Shown one piece after another: positions 21,317 to 33,364 of a stretch of DNA of 64,000 bases. How positions within the stretch are numbered: position 1 is the first letter of the stretch; each line of letters opens with the position of its first letter. The stretch comes from Ancylostoma caninum (lineage: Eukaryota > Nematoda > Chromadorea > Rhabditida > Ancylostomatidae), in the NCBI GenBank assembly GCA_037903475.1, contig JBAJFG010000615.1:1388501-1452500 (forward strand). Reading direction: 5' to 3'. The notes under the pieces were generated by a model, which did no database searches, was not told where the DNA came from, and worked only from the letters and a program-made list of their open reading frames with translations. A program made the position numbers and the translations under genes.

Positions 21317-24300
21317 CTGAAAAAAGTGCTGTTCGCATGGCAATTCCTGCAAGATACGGAAGGTAGGACTACACAGAGCTGTTTATCTTCTTTTCCCTTT
21401 GTACCTCAAACCATAATTTTTAATAATAACCAGCTTCCCTTTTATGCGTTTCGCAGATAAGTATCCATAAGCAAATCATTGGAATCGTTGGAGACTCGAG
21501 CCTTTTGCAGAATCACATGGTCCCGCGGCGACTGTGTTTTCCAGAATGTGTGGGTGTACAGAAAACCATAGTACTCGTTTGTACTGCACGATATGCTCAC
21601 TTACTCCTCTATTTCGAAAGTATTTAATAAAGGGTGGTTCTTTACAGCAAAGTTCTAAAAACTGAGGAGATTCCTTTCTCATTCCATTCACTCCCTTCTC
21701 TTCTTATCCGAGATGCCATTGGGTTAGAAGCTTAGAATGTCTAGTTCTCAGAGGGACAGGTGGATGCAAGAAAGGAGCTGGGTACGCTAATATGGCTCCT
21801 TATTTCACATTTCATGTCCTGCTCACTTTAGTTTATGCACCTTGCTTTTTCTTACAATTTTGCACAGCTGGTAATCTTCATCGGAAGACGTTGGCAACAA
21901 TTCTGTTACCGAATTTATGAACCTACAGGCATTATGGAGATTTGCAACATAGTTTTGGTGGTCCTAGTAAATCACTGAACATCACGTGCACTCCTCGCTT
22001 TTATAACAACTCTCGCAAGCAAAAATATTCGATATTCACCTATGATCACTGAGCCAGTTGAAAAATAAACAGTTTATCACGCAAAGTGTCCCATGAACAG
22101 AGGATTGCTGTTTTTGGTCAGGACGAACATGAATGGATGATCTGCTACAAATCTTTTGGGCGGAATCCGCACCCCTGGTCGTATATTGAAGGGCTTGAAA
22201 AATGTGGCAGCTGCAGCAGTAGTTGACTCCTCATCAACCTGTAAAACTACTTGCCTTCAATGTCACATCGTCACATTTTAGGAGAAGCAGAACAGAATAA
22301 CTCTGCGTAAATTCATTAATGTTTCAGCAAAACCAAAGGAATTGTAAACCTTTCGGTTATCCTAATTTCCGAGAATCAACCCGACTAAAAAAATAGTTTG
22401 AAACTTTGTTAAATGTAAGCTTTGGCGCCAATTGTAGCATCCAATATTCTTCTTCTTATGTTCAATGCTTTCGTTCCAAATACGGGTCCATGATTCTCTG
22501 TGATTTTTCAAAGGTTTCATCGCCTGTTATAATATTGGGTATTTAGAGAACGGTCAAAAGATTTGATTTTAGGAAAATTGCATTTTTTACACCATATGTA
22601 AGAAGAAGAGCAGGACGTGTTATGCTATAGAGTTGCTCTGCACCTGCTCGTATCACGTGCATATTGGCTACTGGTACTTTGACTGTCTGCGCATCCACAC
22701 TTTCCAACACCATGACATCACTGCTCTCATTCTCAACTAACTCCACTACATGATGAGTGCTCGGAATACCTTATTCTCCTGGGTTAGGATTCATGAATAC
22801 AAAACCAAACCATCAACATCACGTAATATTTATAGCTTAACCCTTCACTCCAGCCTTCGTTGGTTTACGTGCTCAATATTTCTTGGATCCCAGCTTTGTA
22901 CTTGATTTAAACCAAGCTTAGCTGTGACCTCATTTCTTCCATTAAAGTGCAGATTTACCGGATTTCCCTCCAAATAGATACACATGTATGTGCTTGATGA
23001 AGATGGACCTGCTCTGCTGCGATGTGATCGTTGTTACTTGAAATAGTTTATTACGCAAATTGCCCCATAAATAGAGGGTTGTTGTTCTTAGTGAGGATGA
23101 AAATGAAAGGGTGGTCTGCCTCAAATCTTATGGGCTGATCCAATCTTGCTGATGTGAGCATTATCTTGAGAAATGTGGCTGCGGCCGCAGTAGTTCCCTC
23201 TTCATCAACCTGCAAAAATTTCGTACTTGCCTATGACCTCGAATCGGTAAATGACAGAAAAAAGTTGCGACTACAGTCCGTTTCAAAAACGACAACAGTT
23301 GAGTGTTTGCGCCTATGATCTGCATCTCTCGCCCGCCTCTCCGAATTTTACACTATTTCTCGCTGTCTCTCTTACTGTAATATCTCCACAACTATGTTAC
23401 CCAGTGAAACGCAGTATACACGCTTGGTATTTTCCAAAACTCAAGTGAGAATATTGGAAAATTTGCAATTTTTTGAAGATTTCTCTGTTTGTGCTTCTGC
23501 ATTTTGTGCTAGCGAGAAAATCCATTATTCGGATATAGTTACTCAGCGCAAATCGTTGCCACTGGAAAAAGTTTATCACACAAATTGCCCAATAAATAGA
23601 GGATTGTTGTTTTTGGTTAGAGCAAAGATGAATGGGTGGTTTGCCACAAATTCAACGGGCTGATCCACTCTCGCTGAATAAGGGATGATCTTGAAGAATG
23701 TGGCTGCTGCCGCAGTAGTTCCTTCTTCGTCAACCTGTAAAAATTACGTACTTGCCTATGACCTCTAATTGTTAAATAGCGAGAAATTTCAGGGACCAGT
23801 TTGAGGTCTTGCAAAGTTCGAGTAGGAAAGTCAACAGTCTTGCGAAATTTGAGTAAGGAAACCAACAAACTGCATTTTAGAAAGCATGATTGGTTTTTTT
23901 TGCATTTCATGTGAGCAGAAAAAATCCATTGTTAAGATGTAGTCATTCAGCGGAAGTGAGTGCCAGTTGAAGAAGTTTATCATGCAAATTGCCCCATAAA
24001 TAGAGGATTGTTGTTCTTGGTTAGAACGAAAATGAATGGATGATCTGCCACAAATTCTATGGGTTGATCCAGTCTTGCCGAGAGAGGGACTATCTTGATG
24101 ACAGTGGCAGCAGCCGCGGTAGTTCCCTCTTCGTCAACCTGGAAAGAACAGTTACCAATTGAAAGAAAAAAGTTAAAGGGAAGCGGATAAGTAGATGACT
24201 TGCGAGAGATATGCATATTCTTCAGGAAAGAGATTTCTGAAAAGCTAGAACTTGGAAAAGCAACCGGGTTTCTCTGTTGAAAGGAGAAAAAAAAGAATGT

Positions 24301-27300
24301 GCGGAAATCTTTGGTGATGGAGTGGTCGAAGTCTACCACCTCATCCAGCATGGCACTCTGATTGTCTGCGCATACGCACATTCCACTTGTATCAGTGCTA
24401 TTATTATCGTTGGAATCAAATGCGTCCTTTTCTCACCTTTCCAGACAGGTGGTGAGGCTTATGCAAGATCTTCGGCTAATTCAGACTTTACTGCATCTGT
24501 GAAGCAAAAGCATGGTTCATATTGTTTGAGGGCAACACCAGCCCGTGATCCGAAAAGTACAGTATCCGAAAAGTACTTGTTTTGCAATGACCAAATAAGT
24601 AGTGTTTTATAGTGCCGCTGTGGTCCCGTTATCGACGGCACGCCAAAATTTGGCGTACACCGATATACTTGGGGGCCGAACACTTTATACCCTCTGTGTT
24701 GTAACAGCCAGTGAGACCAACCCTTGAAAACTGCAGAGAAAGTCATGGACTTGCATGCTGTTTGGAGTGAAAGCATTGAAAATTACTAGATCTCTAAAGC
24801 TCGAGCACGTAATCAGCCACTGATCACCTATTGAGCTCCGATACATCCTGTTCTGTTCCGAGAAGGCCATCAAAGCCCTTCCGCAAGAACAAGGATCTCA
24901 GGAGCTTGTTTCGTGGACGACATCTTGCAGGGATATTCGAGCAGGGCCAATTCATCGATGGGATGGCTGAGTAGAAGCAGGTAAGCATTGCCTTATTTAT
25001 ATGACCTTATGATTGCCTTATTTTACCAGGATTTTACATACTCTTCGTTTCCATCTGGGCTGATGTTGCCTATCATATTTTACGGAGAGTCAGTGTCTAT
25101 ATGGATCAAGCGGTCTGTTTGGTGCAGGTTTTTCCCCGCTTTCTCTCCTGTGGTGCTCAGACAACTTACTTAGAGAAATGAGTTTAGGAGTAACGAGGCA
25201 AGCAACGCTAAAGGTGAACTTTTGCTAGCGAACCTGTTCGAGAGCCGCTGTGTTTACATCCAGCTTAGAGATAGTGTTGGGACGAGGTGAGTAAGTGTTT
25301 GGAAAGATTCTCTTAGTCCCACTATGTCTTCATCCACTTCTTAATTGCATGAGCTTTTTCTGATCGTAATCAGAAATCCACCAATGCTTGCCCTCTCTCC
25401 CCCAATTAACAGATGAAGAAGGAAAAAATGCAATGAAGAAAGCCTATGATTTTTCCTTGCACACTAACCTCGATGATAGCCTTGTGGGCTGCATCTGAAA
25501 CCTTTAGTGGTGGATCCTTCGCGATTCCCGTCAGGTCAGCCGAGTCGCTGAACATTTCCGTAATACCCATCGCGATCAGCGCTTTCTTCAATTTGAAGTC
25601 AGTTTCGATCTTCATCTTCGGGATAGAGATCTGGAAGTGAGAGCGTTTTTCTCCCCAGTAAAATATCATGCGCTTTGAAGGATTCAGATATGCTTACCGT
25701 CACATAGGTCCTTTTAAGCTGAGAAAGCATCTTCTGAATGCCTGCTCCATTCAGTTTCTTTCTGAGTGCATCCAAACCAAACCTTTAGAAAAAAAGAAGA
25801 TTAAGCAAAAATAATGTTTTTCCATCTCTTCATTACCTTTTCTTGGGAAGAATGATATTCATAGCATAGGAAGTGTCCTTGTAGCGAAGCGACAGTACTT
25901 GCATGTCTGCGTCTTCGGCATAGTAGCGATTCTCATCGTATTCGTTGAGGAACTCTATCTGTAAATGAACGTGCTTAGGAATGAAAAGATTACATTCCTG
26001 CAGTTATCACCCCGGAAAAAAATCCATACCATTGCTGTTGCAGAAAAAAAACGTCTCTTACCTCTTTCTTTGCATTTTCTGTGCTGTAAAACGTCTTTTT
26101 GGAAGTGGAGTCCTTGGAAAATTGGTATTCCCATTTTGCAGTGAAGTAGACAGCGTTTACTATTAGTGAGAAAGCATCTGCAAACTAGCATCATCATAAA
26201 CTTTATAGCTGACTGCGACTATGAATAACAGCTCTGTTGTAGGTTTTAACAACGAACCTCTCACTGTCTCCTCTGTTATGAGATTTTTTATTTTTCCGGC
26301 TGTGTTCTCACTCACAAATGCGTCAATTTTCTGTAAACAAAAGTTACAGAAGTGCGAGCAATAATTTCTTATTAATTACCTTGGCTGTTTTTTCTGCCTG
26401 TCCAAAATCGAGTGCTTCCACCTTGGCTGAATACTTCTGGGTAATGGCATCCTCATACGGCTTCTCGATTGTGTATTTTTTGCTGAAAATAACGATGGAT
26501 AACGGGAGGTCGATTCATATAGCTTGTGCATGGATAAAGACTAGCTTTGATAAGCCAAAGTCATGGAAGCACTCACTCCAGGAAGAACGCGTTGGCAATT
26601 CTCGTCTGCACACCATTTGTGGCTTTGAGTGTGTCTTTGGCAAGGTTTGAGTAGAATTCAACAGTCGCCTCGTCCGTTGCTCCTAAAAGGAAATGTTATC
26701 TTTTTCATACTACGAGTATTGCCTAATTGTCACAATGGCATTCCAGCTCTTTGACGTAGATCTTCTTGTTCTCAAACCTCTTCAAAAACTAGGCAATTCG
26801 TTTGGACCACAACATCCAGAACTTAGGTAAAGCTGTCAAAGTAGTTTTCAACGCATGTAGGGAAGTTTTCAAGCTATTTTTTTTTGTTTGCCCGTATTCG
26901 GACGCCAGCTCAAAACCAAATTACTCAAGGCTTCTTAGAAATGGGCCATTAGAATTTGGTAGCAAGAGAAATTATCGTGGTTTCTAACCTTACAGTAACT
27001 ATGTAGGCAAAAGGCAGGATGAGGCTCTGGCTTTTTCGACTACTAAGAACGAGACGAAGGAAGACCCGATGAAGGGTGGAGAGTATGGGGAAGAATGGAC
27101 GAGATCGATTTCTCTGGTTAGAGACGAATCAGCAGAGTGAATCTGTGAAAAGTCTTCTTCACACAAACTGGGAAGTCATCTAGACCCAAGATGGGTCACC
27201 TTCGGTAGATAATCCTCACCATTTGAGATCACTTTGTTGATTTGCGTCTTTGTTTTTCCCTTTGCTCCCGCTTGAACCATAGCCAGTGCAAAAATGACCG

Positions 27301-27551
27301 AGATGGGTGAGACGACAAGCTGCTCACTGACGGGTGACTGCCGCAGCATATTCAAGGCGAACTCCGTCTCCGCATTGAGAAATGCGCTGAAAATTGGTCA
27401 TCATTAATTTCAGTGCATGCTTTCACTCAGAATGATTGCTTCTTTATGTTAATGCTATAGTGAGGTCGGAGAAATGTAGCTACACATTCTTTCAAGGTAT
27501 TAGAATCAAATTTGAAGAACTTCACCCCTCCATCTTCATGGAAGCAGCCAT
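21158..27551 (-). CDS. Serpin E, one core with five alternative RCL exons
   Basis: Core exons 5' to 3' on the minus strand: leader 27551-27526 (MAASMKMEG), 27386-27220, 26682-26577, 26482-26380, 26330-26258, 26177-26062, 25958-25837, 25782-25698 and 25630-25469. The 5' half reads AFLNAETEFALNMLRQ and VVSPISVIFALAMVQAG, and exon 5 has the conserved FTAKWEYQF. Exon 8 ends in phase 0 with GAG|GT. Downstream lie five separate terminal exons, each with a 3' acceptor, a hinge, an RCL, the signature and a stop (24138-23980, 23734-23576, 23209-23051, 22238-22077, 21316-21158). Each would complete a serpin of 372-373 aa. Choosing one would change the protease specificity on the same scaffold, a layout known from insect and nematode serpins. 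No signal peptide is seen. The exon 4 donor is GTTCGT, a weak but GT site shared with F and G. The leader exon was chosen by ATG, donor and phase and is the least certain part. Confidence 0.85.
22077..22238 (-). CDS. Serpin E RCL cassette d, VDEEST type
   Basis: Begins VDEESTTAAAATFFKPF, continues NIRPGVRIPPKRF, then VADHPF and ends MGHFA. It belongs to the subfamily with Ser at P15 and His in the C-terminal MGHFA. Its short P-P before K-R-F is the starting form of the polyproline tract that is expanded in F and G. The block ACCTATGATCACTGAGCC just after the stop is conserved in all cassettes of this subfamily. Confidence 0.75.
   Translation of the reverse strand, partial: VDEESTTAAAATFFKPFNIRPGVRIPPKRFVADHPFMFVLTKNSNPLFMGHFA
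23051..23209 (-). CDS. Serpin E RCL cassette c
   Basis: Begins VDEEGTTAAAATFLKIMLTS, followed by ARLDQPIRFEADHPF and MGQFA. The predicted scissile bond is Thr-Ser (inference). FEADHPF has Glu where the others have Val. It is closest to the dead cassette at 35888-36043 of gene F. Confidence 0.75.
   Translation of the reverse strand, partial: VDEEGTTAAAATFLKIMLTSARLDQPIRFEADHPFIFILTKNNNPLFMGQFA
23576..23734 (-). CDS. Serpin E RCL cassette b
   Basis: Begins VDEEGTTAAAATFFKIIPYS, then ARVDQPVEF. The predicted P1-P1' is Tyr-Ser, suggesting a chymotrypsin-like target (inference). The signature reads VANHPF rather than VADHPF, and the end is NPLFIGQFV. Cassettes a, b and c share about 100 bp of flanking DNA, so they arose by local tandem duplication. 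Confidence 0.75.
   Translation of the reverse strand, partial: VDEEGTTAAAATFFKIIPYSARVDQPVEFVANHPFIFALTKNNNPLFIGQFV
23980..24138 (-). CDS. Serpin E RCL cassette a (proximal)
   Basis: The first terminal exon met after core exon 8, about 1.3 kb downstream. It begins VDEEGTTAAAATVIKIVPLS, then ARLDQPIEF, FVADHPF and MGQFA. The predicted P1-P1' is Leu-Ser, fitting an elastase- or chymotrypsin-like target (inference). The intron between it and exon 8 (24139-25468) holds no recognisable feature. Confidence 0.8.
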   Translation of the reverse strand, partial: VDEEGTTAAAATVIKIVPLSARLDQPIEFVADHPFIFVLTKNNNPLFMGQFA

Positions 27552-30500
27552 CACTACTGAACAGATCCATGATGGGAACGCCACGTTCGTGAGGCGTTAT
27601 TGATCACCATTTGCTTTTCAAAAACGCCCATTGATCAGCGAATAGAGACTTTAAAAACTTTGAGAACGAGTTTCGCCAGCCAAAAAACACAAAAATACGA
27701 AGGAGCTTAGCGTCACCGTTCGAGTTCCTCGAGATTGAGACCCCCGATGGGAATGATTTCAATCCTATTTGTCGTTATGTGGGCTATCGACTGCAGATCG
27801 TGTAAGATCAGGCACCGATTCAGAAGCATTCATAAGCTGCAACGATCAGGAGCCTTATCAAGAATAGCCTGATTTGCCACTGCGGCGACAACTCCATCCT
27901 GAGCGGTGCGTTCGCGCAGCGTACGCCAAAAAAAAAAAACGCATCCCCCATTGACGCCTACTGTACATGAGGGTTTCTGCACAGCGAATAGGTGTTTCAG
28001 CACAGTATAATCCATGAGCGTTTCCTAAGACTGTATCGAAGCCACACCATCAAAAAAGTTAGATTTTCGCGGAGTACAGCTAAATCTGCGGTGTGATTTC
28101 GACTTTCAACCACACCAGGAATAGGAGACGTCACCACATTCTTCCAAATACTCCAGCTTTGGTGAAGGCTTACCTGTTCGCGCTTGCAAGGGCTGGCATT
28201 GCAAATGAACGGATCCGTAGTGTTCGTCAGACCGGAAGAAGATCCTGGAACACTGTTCATCTGTCCACAAGTGTGAAACGATCAGCAAGCGACCGCTGCA
28301 AAACACGGCTATGGATGAAACTGGGAGGGGGGGGGACAACTAGAACAGGTGCATGCTCCTCACTCTGAATTGCATGGTTCGATTAGATTTGATTAGCTTT
28401 GCTGTCGAACTGACGCCAATTCATACTATTTAGACCCATGCGTTAGTAGCTCGCATCCATTTGCGGAGGTCTTTCCACAAAAAGAAGGATAGCATGTACG
28501 CATGTACATCATAAATGAAAAAATCGCTTGAAAAGTTGCAGCAATGCAGGTGCACGAGCCTGGGCTGTGTCAGAGGTGCGTCTATGCCCATCCTTCGTCT
28601 TGTAGGCGCACGCGCGACAAACGCACGCACGTATCTAGTATAAATTGTATTTGAAAAGGGTTGAGTGGATATAGACGGAGGATCGGAAATATGTTGCTTT
28701 ACTTCACTGTCTGTTCAACTTGTGCAGTGAGGACTCTGTGAGGTTGGAGAAATATGTGTACATTTCAAAAATGAGATAAATATAAAGAATGGAGCAGTTC
28801 TGGTGAATCAGCGAAAAGGCAGTACAGAAAAAGAAATCGAGCAGTCTGTCATGCAATATTCTCTTGATATATTAAGCTAAACTATTTCTTTTTCTTTTTG
28901 CTATTATTAAAGAAACGAAAACTGGCTGTCTAGTGACAGAAAGAATGGAGGTAATGTGAGAGGCGTTCTAAACAAATGCCTTAGAATGGTGTATGCGAAA
29001 TCGTATGAGTCAGAGTTCGCACAAGAGCGTGGTGGGATCGTCCCATCGATCAGAGTATCATACCACGTCATTGGTTTGACCATGGTCACGTTGTAGAAAG
29101 AAACTTCACCCAAGAACTGAAATTTTTGTCCAGCGACTGCACAAGCCACCGCTTCTAAAAGGGTGCCGATATCCGTCGGAAAACGTCGGGTCATTGATTA
29201 TTCACTTCACTGTCTGTTCAACTTGTGCAGTGAGGAACTATTCTCTTGATTATTAATAATCTGTTCAACTTGTGCAGTGAGGACTCTGTGAGGTTGTGTA
29301 TCTGCTCAAACCTCTTGTGCTCTAATAAAAAACTTTTAATTCAAAACTTAGTTTTTTGAAATTGCTCTAGGATATACCTTTGGCGCTGTCTACCCGTAGA
29401 AATATCCAAATACCTATAGAATCACTTTCCACATTTGCATCCCCTGCTGAGAAGCGCATTTCATCAAAAATGTGGTGGCTGTAACGTCTGAGAGGGACAA
29501 AATTGAGAAAAACTACAAACTGACGCACGTTTCTCTTTGGAAATGGGCCAAATCCAATTGTGAAGAGACCACTATGAAGATTCGGAGCTCTTGATTCCAA
29601 ATATCTATAGAAGAGTTGTGTATCTGCTCAAACCTCTTGTGCTCTAATAAAAAACTTTTAATTCAAAACTTAGTTTTTTGAAATTGCTCTAGGATATACC
29701 TTTGGCGCTGTCTACTTGAAGAAATTCGAACTGGTACACAATTTCTATAAAGTTCAAGATGTTCTTCTGATAGCTTCTGATAGGTTGTCACAAATTTTAA
29801 TTTTTTTCCAACTCTTGAAAAATTTGACTTTTCCGACGTTCTCTGAGGCAAGACTCAGGAGAGAAATTGTATGGCGAACGTTAAAAGATGGTCATCAAGT
29901 ATAGTGAGGTTTGGGCGTAGTTGCTGAGCCGTACAAAAAAAGCACCAGGCAGAGGGCCGCTTTTGAAGACTATCGAATTGAATTGAATCTAAAAGGAATG
30001 TCAGTTTAATTGTTGATCTGAAAAAAAACTCTTATGCTACATCAAATGTTCAAACAAAGACATCTGACTATGCATAGAATACGTATACCAATGCATAAAT
30101 AGAATGCGCATGGACCCAACGGAGGATGATTTCCTGTCTTGTCGTTGCTTATATGGCAACCAAGGCTACTTTTGCATTTATTAGTTGAAAACGTTGTTTA
30201 TGCAACGGGATACAAAACGCGAAAAGGAGTATAAACAATAGATTATGCTAACAACTGGCACCAAACGCAACAATAGATAAGTATGCCACAACGAACTGCA
30301 AACTTAAATATATATAACACATGGTTGGCAAATTATCTACACTAGCAAAATGGGCCAGCTATGGAGACCTCAGTGATATCACTGCTCTCATTCTCGACTA
30401 ACTCATGGCCTGATGTGGGTTCGGATTACTTTCTCTGATAACTATGCAGCACGAAAGCAGCCCGAACGCCGTAATGGTTAGAGCAGAAACCTTTGCGGCA

Positions 30501-31021
30501 ACTGTTTCCAGTTGTGCAATCCTCCCCTCGATTGCTACTCAAGCTTTCGTCTCTTCAGCAGCAATTGCTAAGGGATGGCAGCAACTGGAAACCGTTGCTG
30601 CTAGCGTTTCTACTCGAACCATTACGCCGTTCGGGCTGTGTTACTGCTGCACAGTTATCAGAATTATTCTCCTGGGCTAAGACTCATGAGCGTGAAACCA
30701 AACGACACAAAGTTAGTAGACCAACTTTTACATCCTGGGTTTCCATATCATGCGTTACTCAACAATACGTAGTCTATAGGTTCATCTGTCACGATAACAA
30801 TCATTGGTTTGCATGGTTAAGGTTTAATGAATCCCAGCCCTACCAGAAATAAAGTACTTGTATACGACCCCACAAATTTAAAATTTTGCAGAACTAAAGG
30901 GGAAGGATTGCTTACAAACTCCCATTTTTGAAAGATTCCATTGCTTGTGTTTCTTTCTTTCCCGTAGCAAGAAAATCCATTATTCGGGTGTAGTTATTCG
31001 TAGGAAATGGACGCAACTTTA
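27552..31021. other. Intergenic region upstream of serpin E
   Basis: Contains a segment (about 28081-28320) conserved upstream of F (41006-41225) and G (57866-58060). It also has short direct repeats (TGTTCAACTTGTGCAGTGAG at 28707, 29213 and 29262, and a 100-bp unit at 29297-29394 repeated at 29613-29715) and a repeat block (about 29367-30390) related to 43981-45040, 46637-46903, 58432-59470 and 61475-62290. A 95-codon open frame at 28907-29194 on the minus strand has no recognisable domain. Confidence 0.55.
30437..30659. mobile_element. MITE, GATAACTGTGCAGC family, copy 2
   Basis: About 223 bp with inverted ends GATAACTATGCAGCACGAAA and GCTGCACAGTTATC, non-coding, upstream of serpin E. Confidence 0.8.
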
Positions 31022-31103
31022 AACAGTTTATCACGCGAATTACTCCATAAATAGAGGATTTTTGTTATTGGTAAGAGCGAAAATGCATGGCTGATCTGCC
31101 ACG
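31022..31103 (-). pseudogene. Relic 3' half of an RCL cassette
   Basis: The minus strand reads VADQPCIFALTNNKNPLFME followed by a premature stop and FA. Hinge and RCL are gone. The flanking DNA (AAAATCCATTATTCGG nearby) matches that of serpin E cassettes a and b, so this is a decayed member of that group. Confidence 0.65.
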
Positions 31104-31196
31104 ATGTGTCCGCAAAATGTCCGCTAATAATCCTAACGCTAAAAACACGAAGACTTCATATAAGATGAATATGAGTTCCAGAGATGAAGTACTTTA

Positions 31197-31355
31197 TTAC
31201 GCAAACTGGTCCATTGTTAAAGGATTGTTGTCACATGTCAGGATGAAAATAAATGGACGATCTGCCAAAAGTGTTGCAGGTTCGTCCTCAACGGCAGATT
31301 CGGTAACAATCTTTATTACAGTGGCAGCAGATGCCGTAGTACCTTCTTCATCCAC
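31197..31355 (-). pseudogene. Serpin F RCL cassette d, damaged
   Basis: Open from VDEEGTTASAATVIKIVTES to a stop, but the acceptor reads TTTTCAAGTGG where working cassettes read CAGGT, so splicing at the usual place would lose a base and the frame. The conserved residues are also altered (ADRPF for ADHPF, NPLTMDQFA for NPLFMGQF). It is related to serpin E cassette e. Confidence 0.65.
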
Positions 31356-31477
31356 TTGAAAAGTATTATTCTTGTCAAATATTATCGTTGAAGGTAAGTC
31401 AGTGCCAGGCAATCTGGCTCATTTTTATTCCACACGTCAGATTGCGTCCAGTAATTTTAATTCATGGAGAGCGTCCC

Positions 31478-31951
31478 TTAAAGGCACCATCCTGCCTCGG
31501 GAACATTGTTGAGATTTTAACGTGAAAAGAATTTCCAGGAGCTGTTGATCGCAATGGTATATGTGATTCCGTGCAAGGCTGCCGGAAAAACCCGTTTTCT
31601 AGCCTTAATTGTTGAGGAGCCTGCGGACGGAGCCGAGGGGCGGGGCCAAGATACTGTCCGAATAACTCACTTCCTGGAGCGTACCTATTATGGAAATTCG
31701 TATTTCTCGTTAGAGTTCCTCATCCGGTCCCTATCAGAATAGAAACTGCGCTCCATGCGTGACGAGAAAACTAATACATAGGGTGAAAACCTTGTACATT
31801 GACTCCGCCCACGGTCCTCAATAATTACGTAGGTCATGAAAACGGGTTTTTTCGCCACTTTTTTTACGGATCACATATAGCATTGTGATCACCAGAGATC
31901 CTTTTCATGCGAAAATTTCAAAAACGATTCTGAGGTAGATCGGTGCCTTTG
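31478..31951. mobile_element. Probable MITE with AAAGGCACC ends
   Basis: Begins TTAAAGGCACCATCCTGCCT and ends with an inverted relative (GAGGTAGATCGGTGCCTTT), with no coding capacity. The same element is in unit 2 at about 46983-47465, so it predates the tandem duplication. Confidence 0.6.
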
Positions 31952-32501
31952 AGCCTGTGGCAAATAAGTGGATTTGAGCATTTTGCAGAATCAGTGGGTC
32001 CAGCGTCGACATGTTTCCAAGAATATGTGGTATGCTCACTTAATCTTCTATTTTGAAGGCATGCAACAAAGGGAGATTCTTTACAGCACCTGGGTTCTCC
32101 GTGAAAGCTTCTAAAGGTTGGGTAGGTTCCTTTTTCATCTCATTCACTCTCTTTCCTTCTCATCTCGAGCCGCCATCGGGCTCGAAGCTTCCTATATTTA
32201 GTTTTCAAATGAAATGTACGTGCGCTAGTTCGGTTTCCTAATCCTCCTTTCTTCTCAAAATGTGCTCATTTATGTTTACACATCTACCTAGCTTTTCCTT
32301 GCAATTTTCCACAACTGGTAATCTTCAGCGGAATATGTTGCTAAAAATGTTGCTGACAGTTCTTACGGAATTTATGAACCGGTCGACAACATGAACATTT
32401 GCTACGTAGACGGTTGTATTGATCTCAATGAATTACCGAACCGAATGTGAAGTGCACCCCTTGCTTTTATAATAATTCTTGCGGATAAAAATATTAGATA
32501 A

Positions 32502-32699
32502 TCACCTATGATCACTGAGCCAGTTGAAAAATAAGTAGTTTATCACGCAGTGTCCCATGAAGAGAGGATTGCTGTTCTTCGCCAGGACGAACATGAATGG
32601 ATGGTCTGCGACAAATCTTTTGGGTGGTGGTGGTGCAACTACAGGGATGGGGATGAGCATGTGTGTGACAGCCGCCGCAGTAGTTGACTCCTCATCAAC
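32502..32699 (-). pseudogene. Serpin F RCL cassette c with frameshifted C-terminus
   Basis: Begins VDEESTTAAAVTHMLIPIP, has four prolines before KRF, then VADHPFMFVLAKNSNPLFMG. Near the end two bases are missing from the HFA-stop stretch (CACTGCGTGA for CACTTTGCGTGA), so the frame runs on as HCVINYLFFNW to a stop at 32502. The result is about a dozen extra residues in place of FA. Whether this blocks folding is unknown. Confidence 0.7.
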
Positions 32700-33183
32700 C
32701 TGTAAAAATCACTTCCTTCAAGCTCTCATCGTCACATTTCTGAACAGACAGAGTAACTCTGTATGGATTTCTTGCCCCTTTAGGAAAGCCAGTGGAATTT
32801 TGAATATATCGCTTATCCTCCGAGAATCAGTACTAAGGAATAATTTGAATGTAGGATAGATGTGCTCCAAAGCAAAGCAAAGAATTCCCACTTTTCGCCC
32901 TTTGCAGCTTCTCATCTACTTAAACATTCAGTAGAAATATGCTTATTGATTATATAATTTTAATAAAATATGCTTATTGATTATATAATTTTAATAATCT
33001 CTCGTAACTAGGTGAAGGATAAACACTTCTCGATGTACCTATATTTTATGCGTTTGAAGTAAGCACCATCAGTAGACTTAAAGTCACCTAATTACTTGAA
33101 AGACTCATCACTTTTGCTCATCAAGAAGATACCTAAGAAATCCAAGGTTAAAGATAACTCTTCGTCGCTAACCTATGCTTGAG

Positions 33184-33315
33184 TTTTCCGTTTTCCGTTT
33201 TCCGCCCATTTCTGGCCTTCCGCTTTCCGTTTTACCTGATTTAAACTTTTACTTCCGCACATGCCTGGTCACATTCCATGCGGTGGAAAACAACGTAAAG
33301 CGAGTATTGAAGATA
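33184..33315 (+). repeat. TTTTCCG-rich repeat, copy 1
   Basis: A block of repeated TTTTCCG/CTTTCCG units, then CCCATTTCTGGCCTTCCG and a conserved tail (ACTTCCGCACATG, CTGGTCACATTCCATGCGGT). Other copies: 34596-34745 and 49017-49170 forward, 50450-50475 partial, 52105-52205 and 53155-53265 inverted. Confidence 0.75.
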
Positions 33316-33364
33316 TTAGATGTTCACCTATGATCACTGAGCCAGTTAAAAAATATGTAGTTTA

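Noticed and set aside
21158..24138. Five separate truncated serpin pseudogenes instead of alternative exons
   Set aside because: All five exons are open, with acceptor and stop in place and no traces of exons 1-8 between them. Decay would be expected if they were unused. RNA data could still overturn this.
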